A DNA stretch of 64,000 bases from Dermatemys mawii (taxonomy: Eukaryota; Chordata; Testudines; Dermatemydidae). The position numbers were made by a program, and so were the translations under genes. Position 1 is the stretch's first letter. Every line of letters starts with the position of its first letter. Under the pieces are notes generated by a model that was not told the DNA's origin, did not search any database, and saw only the letters and a program-made list of their open reading frames with translations. The stretch is from positions 22,341,915 to 22,405,914 of the forward strand of contig ML677334.1 in NCBI GenBank assembly GCA_007922305.1. The letters are read 5' to 3'. This document shows, piece by piece, positions 13,801 through 23,959 of the stretch.

Positions 13801-14307
13801 GCCGCAGCTGAACCGCCCCAAATTTTAAGTGCAAACCAGACCCGAGGCCTTGTCTACACTGGAAAAGTGCACCAGTCCCACGAGCGGCCTTGAGCGGGTT
13901 AAACTGGGGGAGACCCCTCCTGTTGGGCTACACAGATAATTCAGGTGGCCAGACCTATAGTCCCTGTAGCGCAGATGGGGCAGCAGAGCCGCATCTACAC
14001 CAGGGACTTGCCCGCCAGCAGAGCGGTTTCCAAGTCTGCTCCGCGAGGCTAGAAACCCGGCCCCTGACAGGCAGCGGGGTTGGGAAGGAGACACCGAGCG
14101 CCTTCCCCAGCCAGAGGCTCCTTCCCACTCGCGGACAGAGAACCCCCGCACCGCAACGGCCACCAACCGCCCCGCACTCACGCGGCAGTTGTAGGCGTGG
14201 CTCCGCACGTGCGCCGCGTGCCGGGAGCGCTCATGCCGCACGTGGCTTTTCTCGCACACCAGCAGGTGCCGCGGAGTCTCGCGGAGCCGCCGCAGCGGAA
14301 CCGACAT
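1633..14307 (-). CDS. RPP40: RPP40, ribonuclease P/MRP protein subunit p40 (8 coding exons)
   Basis: RPP40 is a protein subunit of nuclear RNase P, which trims tRNA 5' leaders, and of RNase MRP, which acts in rRNA processing. Joining coding exons 14182-14307, 11037-11181, 10077-10145, 6745-6840, 5226-5351, 3389-3587, 2977-3111 and 1633-1831 gives 1095 nt: 364 codons plus TAA, against about 363 residues in human. All seven introns are GT-AG and the frame stays open. Recognisable family stretches are RHLLVCEKS (residues 13-21), VSFLIPECGIL (exon 2), CYALTYNT (exon 3), FDFLLSWH (exon 5), MSYFSKNQIQ (exon 6), YLCTITGFILPEKI (exon 7) and DYWLQMAVGAND near the C-terminus. The start at 14307 gives MSVPLRRLRE, matching the family N-terminus, and sits in a CpG island. 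Introns 1, 3 and 5 carry transposons. The gene looks intact. Family function is established knowledge; exon borders were read by eye. Confidence 0.97.
2640..2930 (-). repeat. Old MIR/L2-like interspersed fragment in RPP40 intron 7
   Basis: The stretch 'tttagtttccctatatgtaa' followed by 'attgggattatagcc' and 'gtaaaacactttgaagta' matches the well-known tail region of MIR/L2-type amniote repeats. A related degraded piece (ttttcagaagcgttgagcac) lies at about 3160-3330 in intron 6. The family is assigned by eye only. Confidence 0.45.
2977..3111 (-). CDS. RPP40: RPP40 coding exon 7
   Basis: This 135-nt exon has acceptor gttttcag and donor gtaagg. It encodes STYCCPQPSTVVEQAYLCTI followed by TGFILPEKIIQLLEQL. 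Confidence 0.96.
3389..3587 (-). CDS. RPP40: RPP40 coding exon 6
   Basis: This 199-nt exon has acceptor ggtggtag and donor gtgagt. It encodes GAEGSTLMSYFSKNQIQ, then TLRNLQCPVL and ELFEWLGAVCNKVSL, all typical of the family. Confidence 0.96.
4995..5183. repeat. Hairpin repeat related to Penelope-like tails (RPP40 intron 5)
   Basis: Two arms of about 65-75 bp (about 4995-5068 and 5107-5183) are near inverted copies, each carrying 'ggtgagagagacaagctttc' or its complement, around a loop of about 40 nt. The loop and right arm hold 'cccgaggaagggctc' followed by 'gcctgaaagcttg', which resembles a degraded hammerhead core. I recognise this as a common sauropsid repeat tail and suspect a Penelope-like origin. 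Confidence 0.55.
5226..5351 (-). CDS. RPP40: RPP40 coding exon 5
   Basis: This 126-nt exon has acceptor ttttacag and donor gtaata. It encodes VTIDLTDSAFDPDSKKYKR and the KEKKPLEFDFLLSWHN block. Confidence 0.95.
6745..6840 (-). CDS. RPP40: RPP40 coding exon 4
   Basis: This 96-nt exon has acceptor ttcatag and donor gtaagt. It encodes GKLIISLEKDTYEELGLQG and the following SQYSGKKVM segment, matching the central part of RPP40. Confidence 0.94.
7294..7305. repeat. Target-site duplication of the Penelope-like element (left)
   Basis: TAAAGTTAAGCA is repeated exactly at 8994-9005 and marks the integration site. Confidence 0.85.
7392..7429 (-). other. Hammerhead-like motif, sense copy, core altered
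   Basis: This is the same motif as the inverted arm, but the first core reads CCGACAA: the G that should pair with the core C has become A, as expected from CpG decay. Stem II, GAAA and stem III are kept. It lies on the sense strand of RPP40 intron 3. Confidence 0.5.
7537..8631 (-). pseudogene. Penelope-like RT C-terminus plus GIY-YIG endonuclease remnant
   Basis: Read on the minus strand, about 8587-8475 gives HLSLDQSTGEVHFLDTVVQI, the linker/thumb end of a Penelope-type reverse transcriptase. A frame change occurs at about 8370-8470. The frame from 8397 then runs through YPHKEIRTQINRARRVPRS to a nonsense codon at 8206-8208 and reopens down to 7537. The last 198 codons (8133-7537) hold the endonuclease: a Cys-rich CNKPRCQLCPH segment, then VIYAIMCQQC...AMYIGQTGQSLRKRINGHKS, the GIY-YIG domain with its CxxC insert. 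The palm and N-terminal RT are missing, replaced by the inverted 3' copy at 8631. It cannot make a working enzyme. Confidence 0.85.
8907..8944 (+). other. Hammerhead-ribozyme-like motif in the Penelope tail (inverted arm)
   Basis: The order is CCGACGA, a stem II hairpin (GTGGG/CCCAC, loop TATTAG), GAAA, a mini stem III (GC-TTAT-GC), then TC. This matches the hammerhead layout CUGANGA/GAAA/UH except for C in place of U at the second core base. A stem I is not obvious. Hammerheads in Penelope-like elements are established knowledge; activity here is unknown. Confidence 0.55.
8994..9005. repeat. Target-site duplication of the Penelope-like element (right)
   Basis: This is the exact partner of the 12-mer at 7294-7305. 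Confidence 0.85.
9050..9170 (+). repeat. L2-type 3' tail fragment in RPP40 intron 3
   Basis: 'tttgtacaacacttaacaca' followed by 'atggagcc...gactggggtc...aaaataataat' matches the 3' tail pattern also seen at 63480-63575, where it ends an L2-type LINE. Confidence 0.5.
10077..10145 (-). CDS. RPP40: RPP40 coding exon 3
   Basis: This short 69-nt exon encodes SCYALTYNTKIDQDNAAALL. The acceptor is gttaaag and the donor is gtatga. It keeps frame with exon 2 (Gly codon split GG/T... across the junction) and exon 4. Confidence 0.93.
11037..11181 (-). CDS. RPP40: RPP40 coding exon 2
   Basis: This 145-nt exon lies between acceptor cctcacag and donor gtaagg. It encodes the VSFLIPECGIL and LHELVTHEFISTFVKK segments of the RPP40 N-terminal region. 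Confidence 0.95.
12150..12230. repeat. Single arm of the Penelope-like hairpin repeat (RPP40 intron 1)
   Basis: 'gggtgaggtaatatctttta' and 'ccaacttctgttggtga' match one arm of the hairpin repeat at 4995-5183. Confidence 0.5.
12843..13565. mobile_element. Non-autonomous hAT-type element (RPP40 intron 1)
   Basis: The ends are CAGGGGTTCCCAAACTGG and, inverted at the right, TTTGGGAACCACTG. The 8-bp flanks GTCTAAGA and GTTTAAGG match at 6 of 8 positions. There is no transposase ORF. Confidence 0.75.
13574..13870. mobile_element. Harbinger/Chompy-like MITE fragments (RPP40 intron 1)
   Basis: 'ggccatgtctatct' near 13574 and 'GGCCTTGTCTACACT' at 13846-13860 look like termini of the reptile Harbinger MITE group. 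Paired ends were not resolved, so this may be two broken copies. Confidence 0.4.
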
Positions 14308-14480
14308 CCCGAATCCGCGCGCCGCGCAGCGGCCGCCAATAAGGAGGCAGCTGGGGGCCACCTCGCCCCGCCCCACGTCCGCGGCGGGAAGGAGCTGGCT
14401 GGCAGAGGAAGGAGGCGGGGCAGTGCGGTTACTTCCGGCGGCCCCCCGGACGCAGAGCAGCTGTTTCCGGTATAGCCTCG
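13980..14480. promoter_or_regulatory. CpG-island promoter of RPP40
   Basis: This is a dense GC/CpG stretch around RPP40 exon 1 with no TATA box. Upstream of the ATG (higher coordinates) are a GC box, GGAGGCGGGGC at 14411-14421, an ETS/GABP-type site ACTTCCGG at 14431-14438, and a second TTTCCGG at 14464-14470. This fits a housekeeping promoter with transcription starting near 14.4 kb. The start site itself is inferred. Confidence 0.7.
14182..14307 (-). CDS. RPP40: RPP40 coding exon 1
   Basis: Forty-two codons run from the ATG at 14307 to the donor site gtgagt. The open frame continues upstream, but the similarity to RPP40 begins at this Met. The exon ends exactly on a codon boundary (phase 0). 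Confidence 0.95.
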
Positions 14481-14839
14481 ACTCGTACTACCAGTGTATT
14501 GACTGGGCGAGGGGGTGAGCATGCGCAGTAATACCAGGCGAAGCTGCTGCTGCCTTCCCCATGTGCAAAACGGGATAAAATAGGGGCAGGGGGTCAGAAC
14601 AGGGGGAGCAGGGTTGGGGTGTTTGGATGCCGTGGCCGGGTGCAATCACCCGCACAGAGCTGGGCATTTAAGACACAATATAGCCCAACATCACCTAGGT
14701 AATCTGTGTCAGAAGCTGCTTGCTGAGGAGCCCACCCAGGGCTTGTCCTACCTGCCCCACCAAGGGTTAAACATTTTTGGATCTGGTTTTGGTGTTTGCA
14801 GCTTTGCCAGGCACTAGCAGTTATCACAACAGGCTGAAG

Positions 14840-15165
14840 GAATCATGAGATTTGCTTGATAATCATATGAGATGGTGTTCTTTTTGTCGTCTGGTTTGTG
14901 AGATTTTAAGGTGGAGTTGGGTCATGTTTTCAAAGATTTATTTGAAACTATCAGCGTTAGAAACTTCCTTTTCTCACGATGAAAGTTGAGATTTTCACAA
15001 TGACTTGACTCCAGCATCTGGAGGTTTAAAAAGAAAAATACAAAATATTGCAAAATAAAAAATTGCAAACATTGGCAACGGAGAGTGAGTATTTTCACTT
15101 AATCATTGTGTCACTGACTCCAGGAGTTGAAGCTTTAAGAAAAACATAAACTATTGTAAGACTCG
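14840..15165. repeat. MITE-like repeat, family A (copy 1)
   Basis: It shares 'atcatgagatt', 'gactccagcatctgga' and 'attggcaac' blocks with the copies at 38020-38320 and 43863-44245. The ends in better copies are TTGCCAAC and its complement. Confidence 0.5.
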
Positions 15166-16208
15166 CAATGAAGTTATTACAGCAGGTAACCCTGCTGTAG
15201 CAACCTGCTAAAGAGTTGATTCAGTAAAGGGTTAAACATTTTCACATCTGGTTTTGATGTTTAAAAGAATTGGGTCATCAGTTTCAAAGGGGACAAAAAA
15301 CTAATTGTCTCACCAAATGCACAACAGAGAAGTGAAAGGGGTTGGGGTGCTGCTGGCACAATGCATCAAAGTGCATCCATGATCAATATGTCATTTGTAT
15401 TTTTAGGCCTGGTTCTCCATTGCACTTTCTGTAGTCATTTATATCAGTGCAGTGTGAATTCAAAGTGGGTATATTATGTTGTCCCATAATCAATTTTGCA
15501 TTCATGTCACAGTGGGGTAAATCGCTACATATGGTACTGGGCAAAGGAAACATCGAGTCCTCTGCATGAGTGACTGCTACACTGACAATTTAGGGCACTT
15601 CACTACCATCTCCAATTTACATCCTCCTACAGACTGGATATATAGTTGAAGCCTCCCACATGTGTAACAAATGGCTAATGTGCCTATTTTGTGCCACAGA
15701 CATAAAATTGCATGGTTACAGCTTTGAAATGATACACAAAATGAGGTGAGAATGATGACACATTAAGTAGCATTTTGACTAGAATGGAGCAGCAAGAGAG
15801 GAGAAACAAAGGAGCATAATACTGATATGAGAGATGGCCAACCCATGGACAAAGGAGTGATAAGTGTAAAGAGGAAGAAAGAGCACCAGGACTATGGATC
15901 AGACACTTGATGACAGACTGAATATATAGGAAATAACTGAGGAGCATTATTGTGGAACCCCACCCCCTATACATTATTAATAATGGTACATGACATATAC
16001 CCCTTCCCTTCACACACATATAAGTCCCCTTTGTTGACAAATGTATATTGCGTAGGAAATTGCTCTCATACAGACCGATGCACTGATAATGATACAATCT
16101 ATAGGAACCCTCCCCGCTCACACAGTGATAGCATTTAGGAAACCCACAGACACACTGACAATGGTGCAATCCACAAGAAGCCACACTGGTACCAAATACA
16201 TCCTATAG

Positions 16209-16553
16209 CAGGGTTTCTCAGACTGGAATCTGCGACCTGTGAGGGTAGTTCTGGGGGTCCACAAGTCATGTCCAGGGCCACCAACCCCACTGATCAACTT
16301 CTCCCCATCCCTTCCAGTGCCTCCTACATGCCGTGGAACAGCTGTTCTGCTGCATGCCAGGAGGTGCTGGGAGGGAAGGAGAGGAGTGGTGATGGGGCAC
16401 ACTTGGGGAGGAAAGAGGAGGAGCAGGGGTGGGAAGAGGTGGGGAAGGGGTGGAGTGGGGGTGCGGCATAGGGCTGAGCAGGGGGCTTGGAGGTCTGCAA
16501 AAAAAATTAAATCAAAATGGGGTCCTCAGATTGCTAAAATTTGAGAACTGCTG
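16209..16553. mobile_element. Non-autonomous hAT-type element
   Basis: The ends are CAGGGTTTCTCAGACTGG and TTGAGAACTGCTG (inverted). The flanking octamers TCCTATAG and TCCTCAAG match at 6 of 8 positions. The interior is G-rich. Confidence 0.72.
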
Positions 16554-16779
16554 TCCTCAAGGATTCCCTAGTCCCCCAAACCCACAGATACAGGAACACA
16601 GAAACCTCTCTCTCTCTACACTGATAGCAGTAGTCTGTTCCCCCAACCTCTCATGCTCAAAGACTTTAAGGTCAAAAGGGACCATCATGACCAATCTGAT
16701 CTGCTGCACATTGCAGGCCACAGAATCTCACCCACCCACTCCTGTAATAGAACCATAACCTCCGGCTGTGTTACTGATC

Positions 16780-16891
16780 GGGTGACCAGATGTCCCTAGG
16801 GACAGTCCCGATTTTGGGGTCTTTTTCTTATACAGGCCTCTATTACCCCCCACCCCCTCCCGATTTTTCACACCAGCTGTCTGGTCACCCT
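16780..16891. mobile_element. Short MITE with GGGTGACCAGA termini
   Basis: This 112-bp element begins GGGTGACCAGATGTCCC and ends GTCTGGTCACCCT. The terminal inverted repeats are plain. The superfamily is uncertain; a TA target is possible. Confidence 0.65.
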
Positions 16892-17431
16892 AGTTACAGA
16901 TGTCCTCAACTCTTGGTTTAAAGACGTCTGTGCAGTAAGCACAGCGGTACTGCTCCATAGCAGTCCTGCTCCAAGACGAAGCCTGCAGCACAACCCCCTC
17001 AGTAGCAGTAAGTTCTAAAGAGCAAATGGGGACTGGCAATTGTCTGTAGCAGTTGCCTTCTATCAGCTTTGTCCTCCCCCACCACCCTCCAGATTCCCAC
17101 CATGTGCCAGTAAAAATGACCGGATAATTTAGAAAGTATTTTTATTCTATGTGACACTTGTCAGGTGCTCTGCAGGGAAGAGTCAGCTTCCTGAGGGATG
17201 TGACAGGACCCCCACTGAAGTGCTGAGCAAACAGTGGGCATGTGAGGCACCCACAACATGTGCTGGCACCATGTGGGATGTTTTGGGGATTTTGGACACC
17301 TTAAGGGATATGTCAGGCAAACAAGGATGTTTCAGGATCCTGCTGGGAGTGCTGGTCACCTCATGATATGTGTCAAGCACCCTGTCACTTTGGCAGACAC
17401 CTCACAATCCTGCATAGGAAGTATCTGGATC

Positions 17432-18163
17432 CTGGGGTGGGCAAACTTTTTGGCCCAAAGGCCAAATATGGAAATAGAAATTTTATGGTGGGCCATGAAT
17501 ACTCACAAAATTGGGGTTGGGGTGCAAGCTCTGGGGTGGGGCCAGAAATGAAGAGTTCAGGGTGCCGGAGGGGACTGTGGGCTCGGGGTGGTGTCGGGGG
17601 GAGTGAGGGCTCTGGCTGGAGGTGCAGGCTCTGGGGTGGGACTGGGGATGAGGAGCTTGGGGTGCAGAAAGGTGCTTTGGGCTGGGATTGAGGGGTTTGG
17701 AGAGTGAGAGGGAGATCAGGGCTGGAGCAGGGGGTTAGGGTGCAGGGGTGCAGACTCCAGGCAGCACTTACTTCAAGCGGTTCCCTGAAGCACCAGCATG
17801 TACCTTCTCCAGCTCCCACACGGAGGCGTGACCAGGCACCTCTGCATGCTGCCCCTGTCCACAGGCACCACCCCTGCAGCTTCCCTTGGTCACAGTTCCC
17901 AGCCAATAGGAGCTGTGGGGGCGGCACTTGGGTGGGGGCAGCATGCAGAGCAGAGCCCCCTGGCTGCCGCTACACATAGGAGACAGAGGGGTGCCATGAC
18001 GCTGCTTCCAGGAACCACATGGAGCAGCCCCCGACTTGCTCTCTGCCTGGAATGCCAGAGCAGGGGAAGCCCCAGACCTTGTTCCCAAGTGGGAGTTTGA
18101 GGGCTGGATTAAAATGGCTGGTGGGCCAAATCCAGAACGCGGGCCGTAGTTTACCCACCCCTG
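17432..18163. mobile_element. Non-autonomous hAT-type element with G-rich interior
   Basis: It opens with GGGGTGGGCAAACTTTTTGG and closes with TAGTTTACCCACCCCTG. At 17500-17760 there are loose repeats of 'gctctggggtgggg' and 'ggggtgcag'. No clean target duplication was found. Confidence 0.7.
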
Positions 18164-18799
18164 TGCTATCAGATATGTTGGAACTATATGAGATAGTCAA
18201 TATGCATTGGGACTCTCTTCAGGTGTGTCAGAATCCGGTGGAGACTTATCCGGACTCTGTGAGTATTAACATGCTTCCAGTTTTGGCAGGATTTTACAAA
18301 TAACTATTCATTTCCATTATCTTGGTCTCGTACCCTCAACAGGGTTACTCAGATGGTAAGCACAGTGTTTGATGGCAAGTGTTTGCAACATTAGGCCATC
18401 AGTTTTGGCTTTTCTTAGATCCTTTAATGAAGGAGAACATATGAAAACCTTGCCTTTTCTATCTGCTCCCTGCCCACCCTTGCTCCCCGGGTTGCTGTCC
18501 CCTCCTTCACTTTAGAACAGTACAAAATAGCAAATGTGACCATATCCACAGGTACCAAGTCAACCTTGCTGCTGTTCATGTATGCACAAGGCTATCACAT
18601 TTATATAGCATTGTTTACTTAAAATGGCTCCCAGAGCTTTCCAATACATAAATAACAGAAAGAGGAGACAGAAGACTGTGTCTTGACATAAGTCCAGTAA
18701 GCTGTAAAAACTGAGTCTGGAAGAAGCCTGAGCTTTTATATCAGTTCAACAGCAACCTGAGCTAACCAAAAGCATATGTGAGATGGTAGGTTTAGCAGG

Positions 18800-19830
18800 A
18801 TTAGCATGCTGGGCTGTTACTCTGTGAGGGTCATGGCTCAGCATTGCTGGCTTTTTTGGCTACTGTCAAAGCCAGGACTATTTGAGATTCGTTCCTTAGC
18901 CCCTTTAGCTGGGCTAAGGGAAAAGTTCCTTCAGCTCGCTGGGCTGATTTTAAGACATAGACCACAATTATGTTATTTGCCCAGCGTCTGTAGTGTGCTG
19001 GATATATGTAAAGAGCCAAGTTTTTGAGATTTCACTAGTTCAACAGCTATAGCTTGTTGGACTGATGTAAATAGTTAAGCTTCTTTAAGTTCACAAGCTC
19101 AGCATCTCTAGCTTGTTGGATTGTTATGACAAACCATAGGCCTCGGGGAGCTGACTGGCTGTGCAGCTCTATGGTACTGGGTTGGTATCAAGATACAAGA
19201 CTCTGTTAAGATCATTGGCTCCTTACTGGTCTCATGTCAGAAGTAGACCTGTGTGACATCCCTGGCTCAGCACCATTAGCTAGCAGGACTAATATCAAGG
19301 TGTAAACTTCTTTGAGGTAATTACCTCAGGATTGACAGCTGTTTGACTGATGTGCAGACTCAGGTCTCTTTGAAATGAATAATTCATCAGCTGTAGCTCC
19401 TCAGACTGATGCCAAGGCTCAGGCCTCCTTAAAGTTGGTAGCTCAGCATTCTTAGCTTGCAGAACTGATATCAAGCCTCAGCCCTCTGTGTCATGAGTGA
19501 CTGTGCTCCATTACTAGGTCAGGCTAGAGTGTTCTGTGGTTATGGAAAGGTTTAGGTCTCTGTGATATCACAGGCTTGCTGGGTGATGTAAAGAGCCAGG
19601 TCTTTGTGAGATCTGTAATAGAGGAACCTTAGATTACTGGTCTGATGGCAAGGGAGAGACCACTGTGAAGTCACTAGCTTAGCATCTCTGGCCTCGTAGG
19701 CTGATTTTATGGTACTAATGTCTGTTACCTTGCTATTGTGATGACCAGGCAGAGGCAGACACTGGCTCAGACTATCTGCTTGATAGGCTTTTGTTAGGGT
19801 AAAGACCTCTGAGGTTAGTGGCTCAGCAAC
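18800..19830. repeat. Degenerate tandem array, period about 60 bp
   Basis: A diverged unit of the form 'cagcatctctagcttgttgg', 'actgatgtcaag', 'ctcaggtctctttgagatca' recurs. The 'ctgatgtnaag' block falls near 18944, 19005, 19062, 19122, 19180, 19226, 19287, 19345, 19407, 19465, 19583, 19642 and 19702, so spacing is mostly 58-62 bp. About 15 units can be traced. It does not look like a CRISPR array (no conserved repeat/spacer pattern) and has no open frame. Confidence 0.7.
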
Positions 19831-19864
19831 ATATTTAAAGGAATTCTGAGGTTTGCATCTAAAG

Positions 19865-20054
19865 CAGGCCTGTACAACATGCGGCCCCCACAGGCTCACT
19901 GTGCGGCCCGTGGGGAGTGAGTAGGGGTGGGGGAAACCATGCTGTGGGGTGGGGAGAAGCGGATGGGGGCGGGACGAGAGCAGGGCTTTTCGGCCCGCAG
20001 CTGGGTTTTTTGCAGTAATATGGCCCTCGCTGCTTTCCGAGTTGTGCAGGCCTG
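19865..20054. mobile_element. Short hAT-type element with perfect 8-bp duplication
   Basis: The ends are CAGGCCTGTACAACATGCGG and GTTGTGCAGGCCTG (inverted). ATCTAAAG stands at both 19857-19864 and 20055-20062. It is 190 bp long and has no coding content. Confidence 0.9.
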
Positions 20055-20062
20055 ATCTAAAG

Positions 20063-22009
20063 ACTGTATAGTTACTGCAATTGCTTGTAAAATTCTGTAA
20101 TTACACACAAAAATGGATATTTAGGCATCTATTCACTTGCATGTGTAATCACAGTGGTTTTCTAATTTAAAAATTGTACCAATTACATTTGTTGCTGGCT
20201 AAATTCACAAAGTCTTTTTTAAAAAATAGTTGATTATTAAAGTTAACTATATAGAGAGATTCCACTGCAAAATTCAACTATATGCACAGAGATAGCCCAT
20301 TATCAAGCCCACAGGCAAAAGCCTGCATTAACAGATAGGTTTTACATTATCCCATGAAGATCAATGGACGTGGGCTGTGTTGAAAAGGTGAAAATTCACA
20401 CCTCTGAGTCAAATAAACTCATTGCACAAGAGGAGGAATCTATCCATCTGCAGCACAACCCATAGTCTTGTGGGTTTTTCCCCTTCCACTCAGCTTGCCA
20501 GACAAAATGGACTGCATTAAAAAGTTAGTATTTGCAACAGTTAACATACAGTAGCCTCTGAGATACCATAGTATTTATCTATGCTTAAACAGGTTATATG
20601 GGTGCATGGAAATTGGTGAGAAATGTTGGCTTTTTAATGGTTATTACTGTATTTCTGTATTTAATTAGGTGTGTGGTTTCGGTGTATTATGAAAATGGAT
20701 ACTTTCTTATTGTAAAAGTTAAATAATTTAAACCACTCAACACCCAGAAATCCACAACAATCTCCCTAGGGATCTCAATCCACAGTCCGGGTAATGCAAT
20801 TATACAGCAATTCAATTTGTTATGTTTGAAGAAAATTATAAGATGCAGGCAAGAGGAAATGCCTTGAGGCAACATCCGTGCTAATAGCTTGGAGTAGAGT
20901 GGGATTTGTGATATGTTGCCTGGCACTGGTGGAAAGTTGGTTCTGTTTGCTATAAAGATGACTGGATTTGGAAATAAAAGCATGATCTTCACATTATATG
21001 GAAACATTTTTTTGTGGCAGAAGCCAAATGCCTCTTCCATATATTTTTTCAGCTTTGAAAACAGATCTTTATTTGGGTTTTCAAAGCTGGAGATCAGTGA
21101 ATGTGGGAGGCTGCACTAGAGAACAGAAAATGGGTTTAAAAGGTGACATGCAGTTTTCAATATTTGGGCATTCTGGAGTATCTTCTGTGATCAAAAGTCA
21201 GATATTTAATTATCCTAAAATTAAACCTTAAAAAATTATTTGCCATGTTTACTTTGAATCTGGTGCATGTTTCTAAACTGCCATTAAAACATTCTTGCTT
21301 CCAGTCAATGTTTTTCTCTCTCTCAAATATTGTTGACTGAAAAAGAAAAGGAAGGAAGTTGCCTTGAATATTCTAACCTCGGCCATCATTAGTGGTGTTT
21401 CTAAAGAAAACATTTGTTTTGCATTTCTGTATAAGCTCTACTAAACTTCATGAAACAGTTACAGACCGATACATTAGACTGCCTAAGACTTGTAGCTAAA
21501 AGGAATAAAATATGCAAAATTCATCTTTGTTTTTTCCTTTTGAGATTTTGAAAGTGAAAAATGGCATTTCATTTGATCATGGTACATTTTCTTCAGACTC
21601 CTTACTCACTTGTTCAGACGCTTTTCTAGGAATTCTTGAGGAAGTGGCAGGAATTGAAAAATGGCTAAGTCACGGTTTCCTTTAATACTCTCAGGCTCAA
21701 ACATTCAGCTCAGTGACGGATTATGAAAATGGCATCACTGTTCACCATTTTCTAGCAGGTTCCAACTCAGTGCTAAAGAGTTGGGATCTATACAGTTAAT
21801 GTACTCAAGGAACCTAAGAGGTGATGGTAAATAACCATAATTTTTTGAACTTTTGCTGAAGCGAACAAAAACATTTTCTCAAGCCAGGAAGTGTACTGAA
21901 CACTAGCTAACCATGGGATTTATTACCTTTGTTAATTTCACTGTGACTTTGGAGTAAGAATAGAGAAAGGAGCTGTCTGGTTAGGAAACCTCTCACTCTG
22001 ACCTTGTGA
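20063..22009. other. Intergenic DNA without recognised features
   Basis: The composition is AT-rich. The open stretches at 20687-21040 (minus) and 20913-21231 (plus) overlap each other in opposite frames and resemble no protein that I know. Confidence 0.45.
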
Positions 22010-22017
22010 CCTTAGAC

Positions 22018-22327
22018 CAGTGGTGGGCAATCTGCGGCCTGTCAGAATAATTCACTGTCGGGCCGAGACAGTTTGTTTACATTGACCATCCGCAGGTACG
22101 GCTGCCCACAGCGCCCAGTGGCCGCAGTTCACTGTTCCCGGCCAATAGGAGCTGTGGGAAGTGGTGTGGGCCACAGGTGGCTGCTTCCCACAGCTCCCAT
22201 TGGCCGGGAACGGTGAACCGCAGCCACTGGAAGCTGCGGGTGGCCATGCCTATGGATGGTCAAACACGCTGTCTTGTGGCTCGCCAGCAGATTACCCTGA
22301 TGGGCTGCCCGCAGCTGTAGGCCACTG
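22018..22327. mobile_element. Non-autonomous hAT-type element
   Basis: The ends are CAGTGGTGGGCAATCTGCGG and CAGCTGTAGGCCACTG. The flanks CCTTAGAC and ACCTAGAC match at 6 of 8 positions. The centre contains an internal inverted pair, 'ggccaatagga' and 'cccattggccggg'. Confidence 0.75.
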
Positions 22328-23602
22328 ACCTAGACGGAGTAAGAAAGCAGAAAACGGGGAGGAGGGTATCAGACAAAATCCTTTCAAAGAAGAGTGTGAG
22401 TGCTTGTGATCTATCTTTGTGTAGAAATCTCAGCCTCCATCTGTCTTTAAAGGGTGAGATTGTGGTTGACCTTTACTGGGGTGCATGGTGGTGGTAGTAG
22501 AGAGTTGCAAGTAACCTTCTTTTCACAGGACAGTTGCATGCAGTCCCTGCACTCAGGGTAGCACACACCTTCAGTGTGCCCCTAGATGCAACATGTCCCA
22601 AAGCAGGTAGGACGATGGCTCTATTCTTCCACATTGCCTTGGGAAGTGGGATCAGCACTCAGGAAGCAGTATACTGCATCCCACAATGGGGCGGAATAGC
22701 AGCTATGTTTCCCTTGTATACCAGAGGACTCTGAAAGACATTCTGTAAAATGCTTCCTGGTTTTCCACCAGGGCAATACATGGCAGTCCTTAAATGGCAC
22801 AACGGAACCCAAAGCAGACCAAAAATAAAATGATGCTACATTTCCTCCTCTGCACACATTTTTAAAATCCATGTTCAAATGTAAACTGCATTCAAAACTA
22901 AGTGCTTTTCCTGCTGAAAGAGTTATTTTCCATCTCGGTTAATGGCATTTTTACTATGCTTAGGGAAGTTACCAGTTTCCAGTAAGTCATCTATTGCCAT
23001 TAAAATGTTGCAATTCCTGCAGCTATTGCTTTAACAATGCTTATTATGCTGAAATCTATTTATTTAATATTTTGAGACAAAGGCTAGCATTTTCCTTTAA
23101 TAAACTGTTGTGTTACATTCCAAAAACATTCAGCTGTTCATAAAAGGCCCAGTACTGCAGTTCTTTCTCATGCAAAGCTCCTATTAGTGTGAGAGAGGTA
23201 TTTTGAAGGAGTATGGACTGCAGGCTTTGGCCTAAAGATTTTAGCAGGGTTTTTGAAATATTCTTTTTCAACCCAATGCCAAGATCATGTTGCTGCTTAT
23301 CTCTGTCAGAGAAATACTGAAAATGCTGCCAGGAGAGCAACCAAGCCATAGAGACAGAGGAGAGTGGCTTCTTAGCCAATAAGAAACCTTTACACTTGTA
23401 TTTTGGACTTAGTTCCTTTAGTGTTGGTATGCACAACTTTCCTGAGCTATCCAGCCTGTTGTCCCAGGCTATGTAGTGCTCAGGTATTAAAAAAGCAATA
23501 GCTGCGGAGTTTCTTGAGGCCTGTATTTCAGTCATCTCTCTTCATGTTAACTTTAAAACCTAAGAAGTAACTACAAAGCAATCCAGAACTTATAATTTAG
23601 GG

Positions 23603-23899
23603 CAGCGGCTTTCAAACTTCATTGCACTGCAACCCCCTTCCGACAACAAAAATTACTACACGACCCCAAGAGTGGGGACTGAAACCTGAGCCAGTCCATA
23701 GCCCTACCAACCTGGTCTGTGGGGGCCAAAGCTGAAGCCCAAGGGCTTCTGCACTGGGCCAGGGGCACGTAACCTTAGCCCACCTGTCTAGGGCTGAAGC
23801 TCTCAGGCTTCAGCCTCAGCCCTGGGCCCCAACAAGTCTAACACCAGCCCTGGCGATCCCATTAAAATGGGGTCCTGATTCACAGTTTGAGAATCCCTG
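23603..23899. mobile_element. Non-autonomous hAT-type element
   Basis: The ends are CAGCGGCTTTCAAACTTC and CAGTTTGAGAATCCCTG. The flanks ATTTAGGG and ATTAAGGG match at 7 of 8 positions. Confidence 0.8.
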
Positions 23900-23959
23900 A
23901 TTAAGGGGAACAGACCCTCATCTAAGATGAGCAAAGCAACACTTTACCAGTCTAGTTTA

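Noticed and set aside
13825..14376. 183-codon minus-strand ORF around RPP40 exon 1
   Set aside because: Only residues from the Met at 14307 to the donor at 14182 match RPP40. The rest runs upstream of the start or into the intron and is open because of high GC.
15684..16184. 166-codon minus-strand ORF
   Set aside because: Cys/His/Ser-rich without domain pattern or splice context; it ends in diverged intergenic DNA, and I saw no conserved motif.
18800..19830. CRISPR-like array
   Set aside because: The period is regular but there is no conserved repeat with unrelated spacers; all of each unit is diverged, and the genome is eukaryotic.
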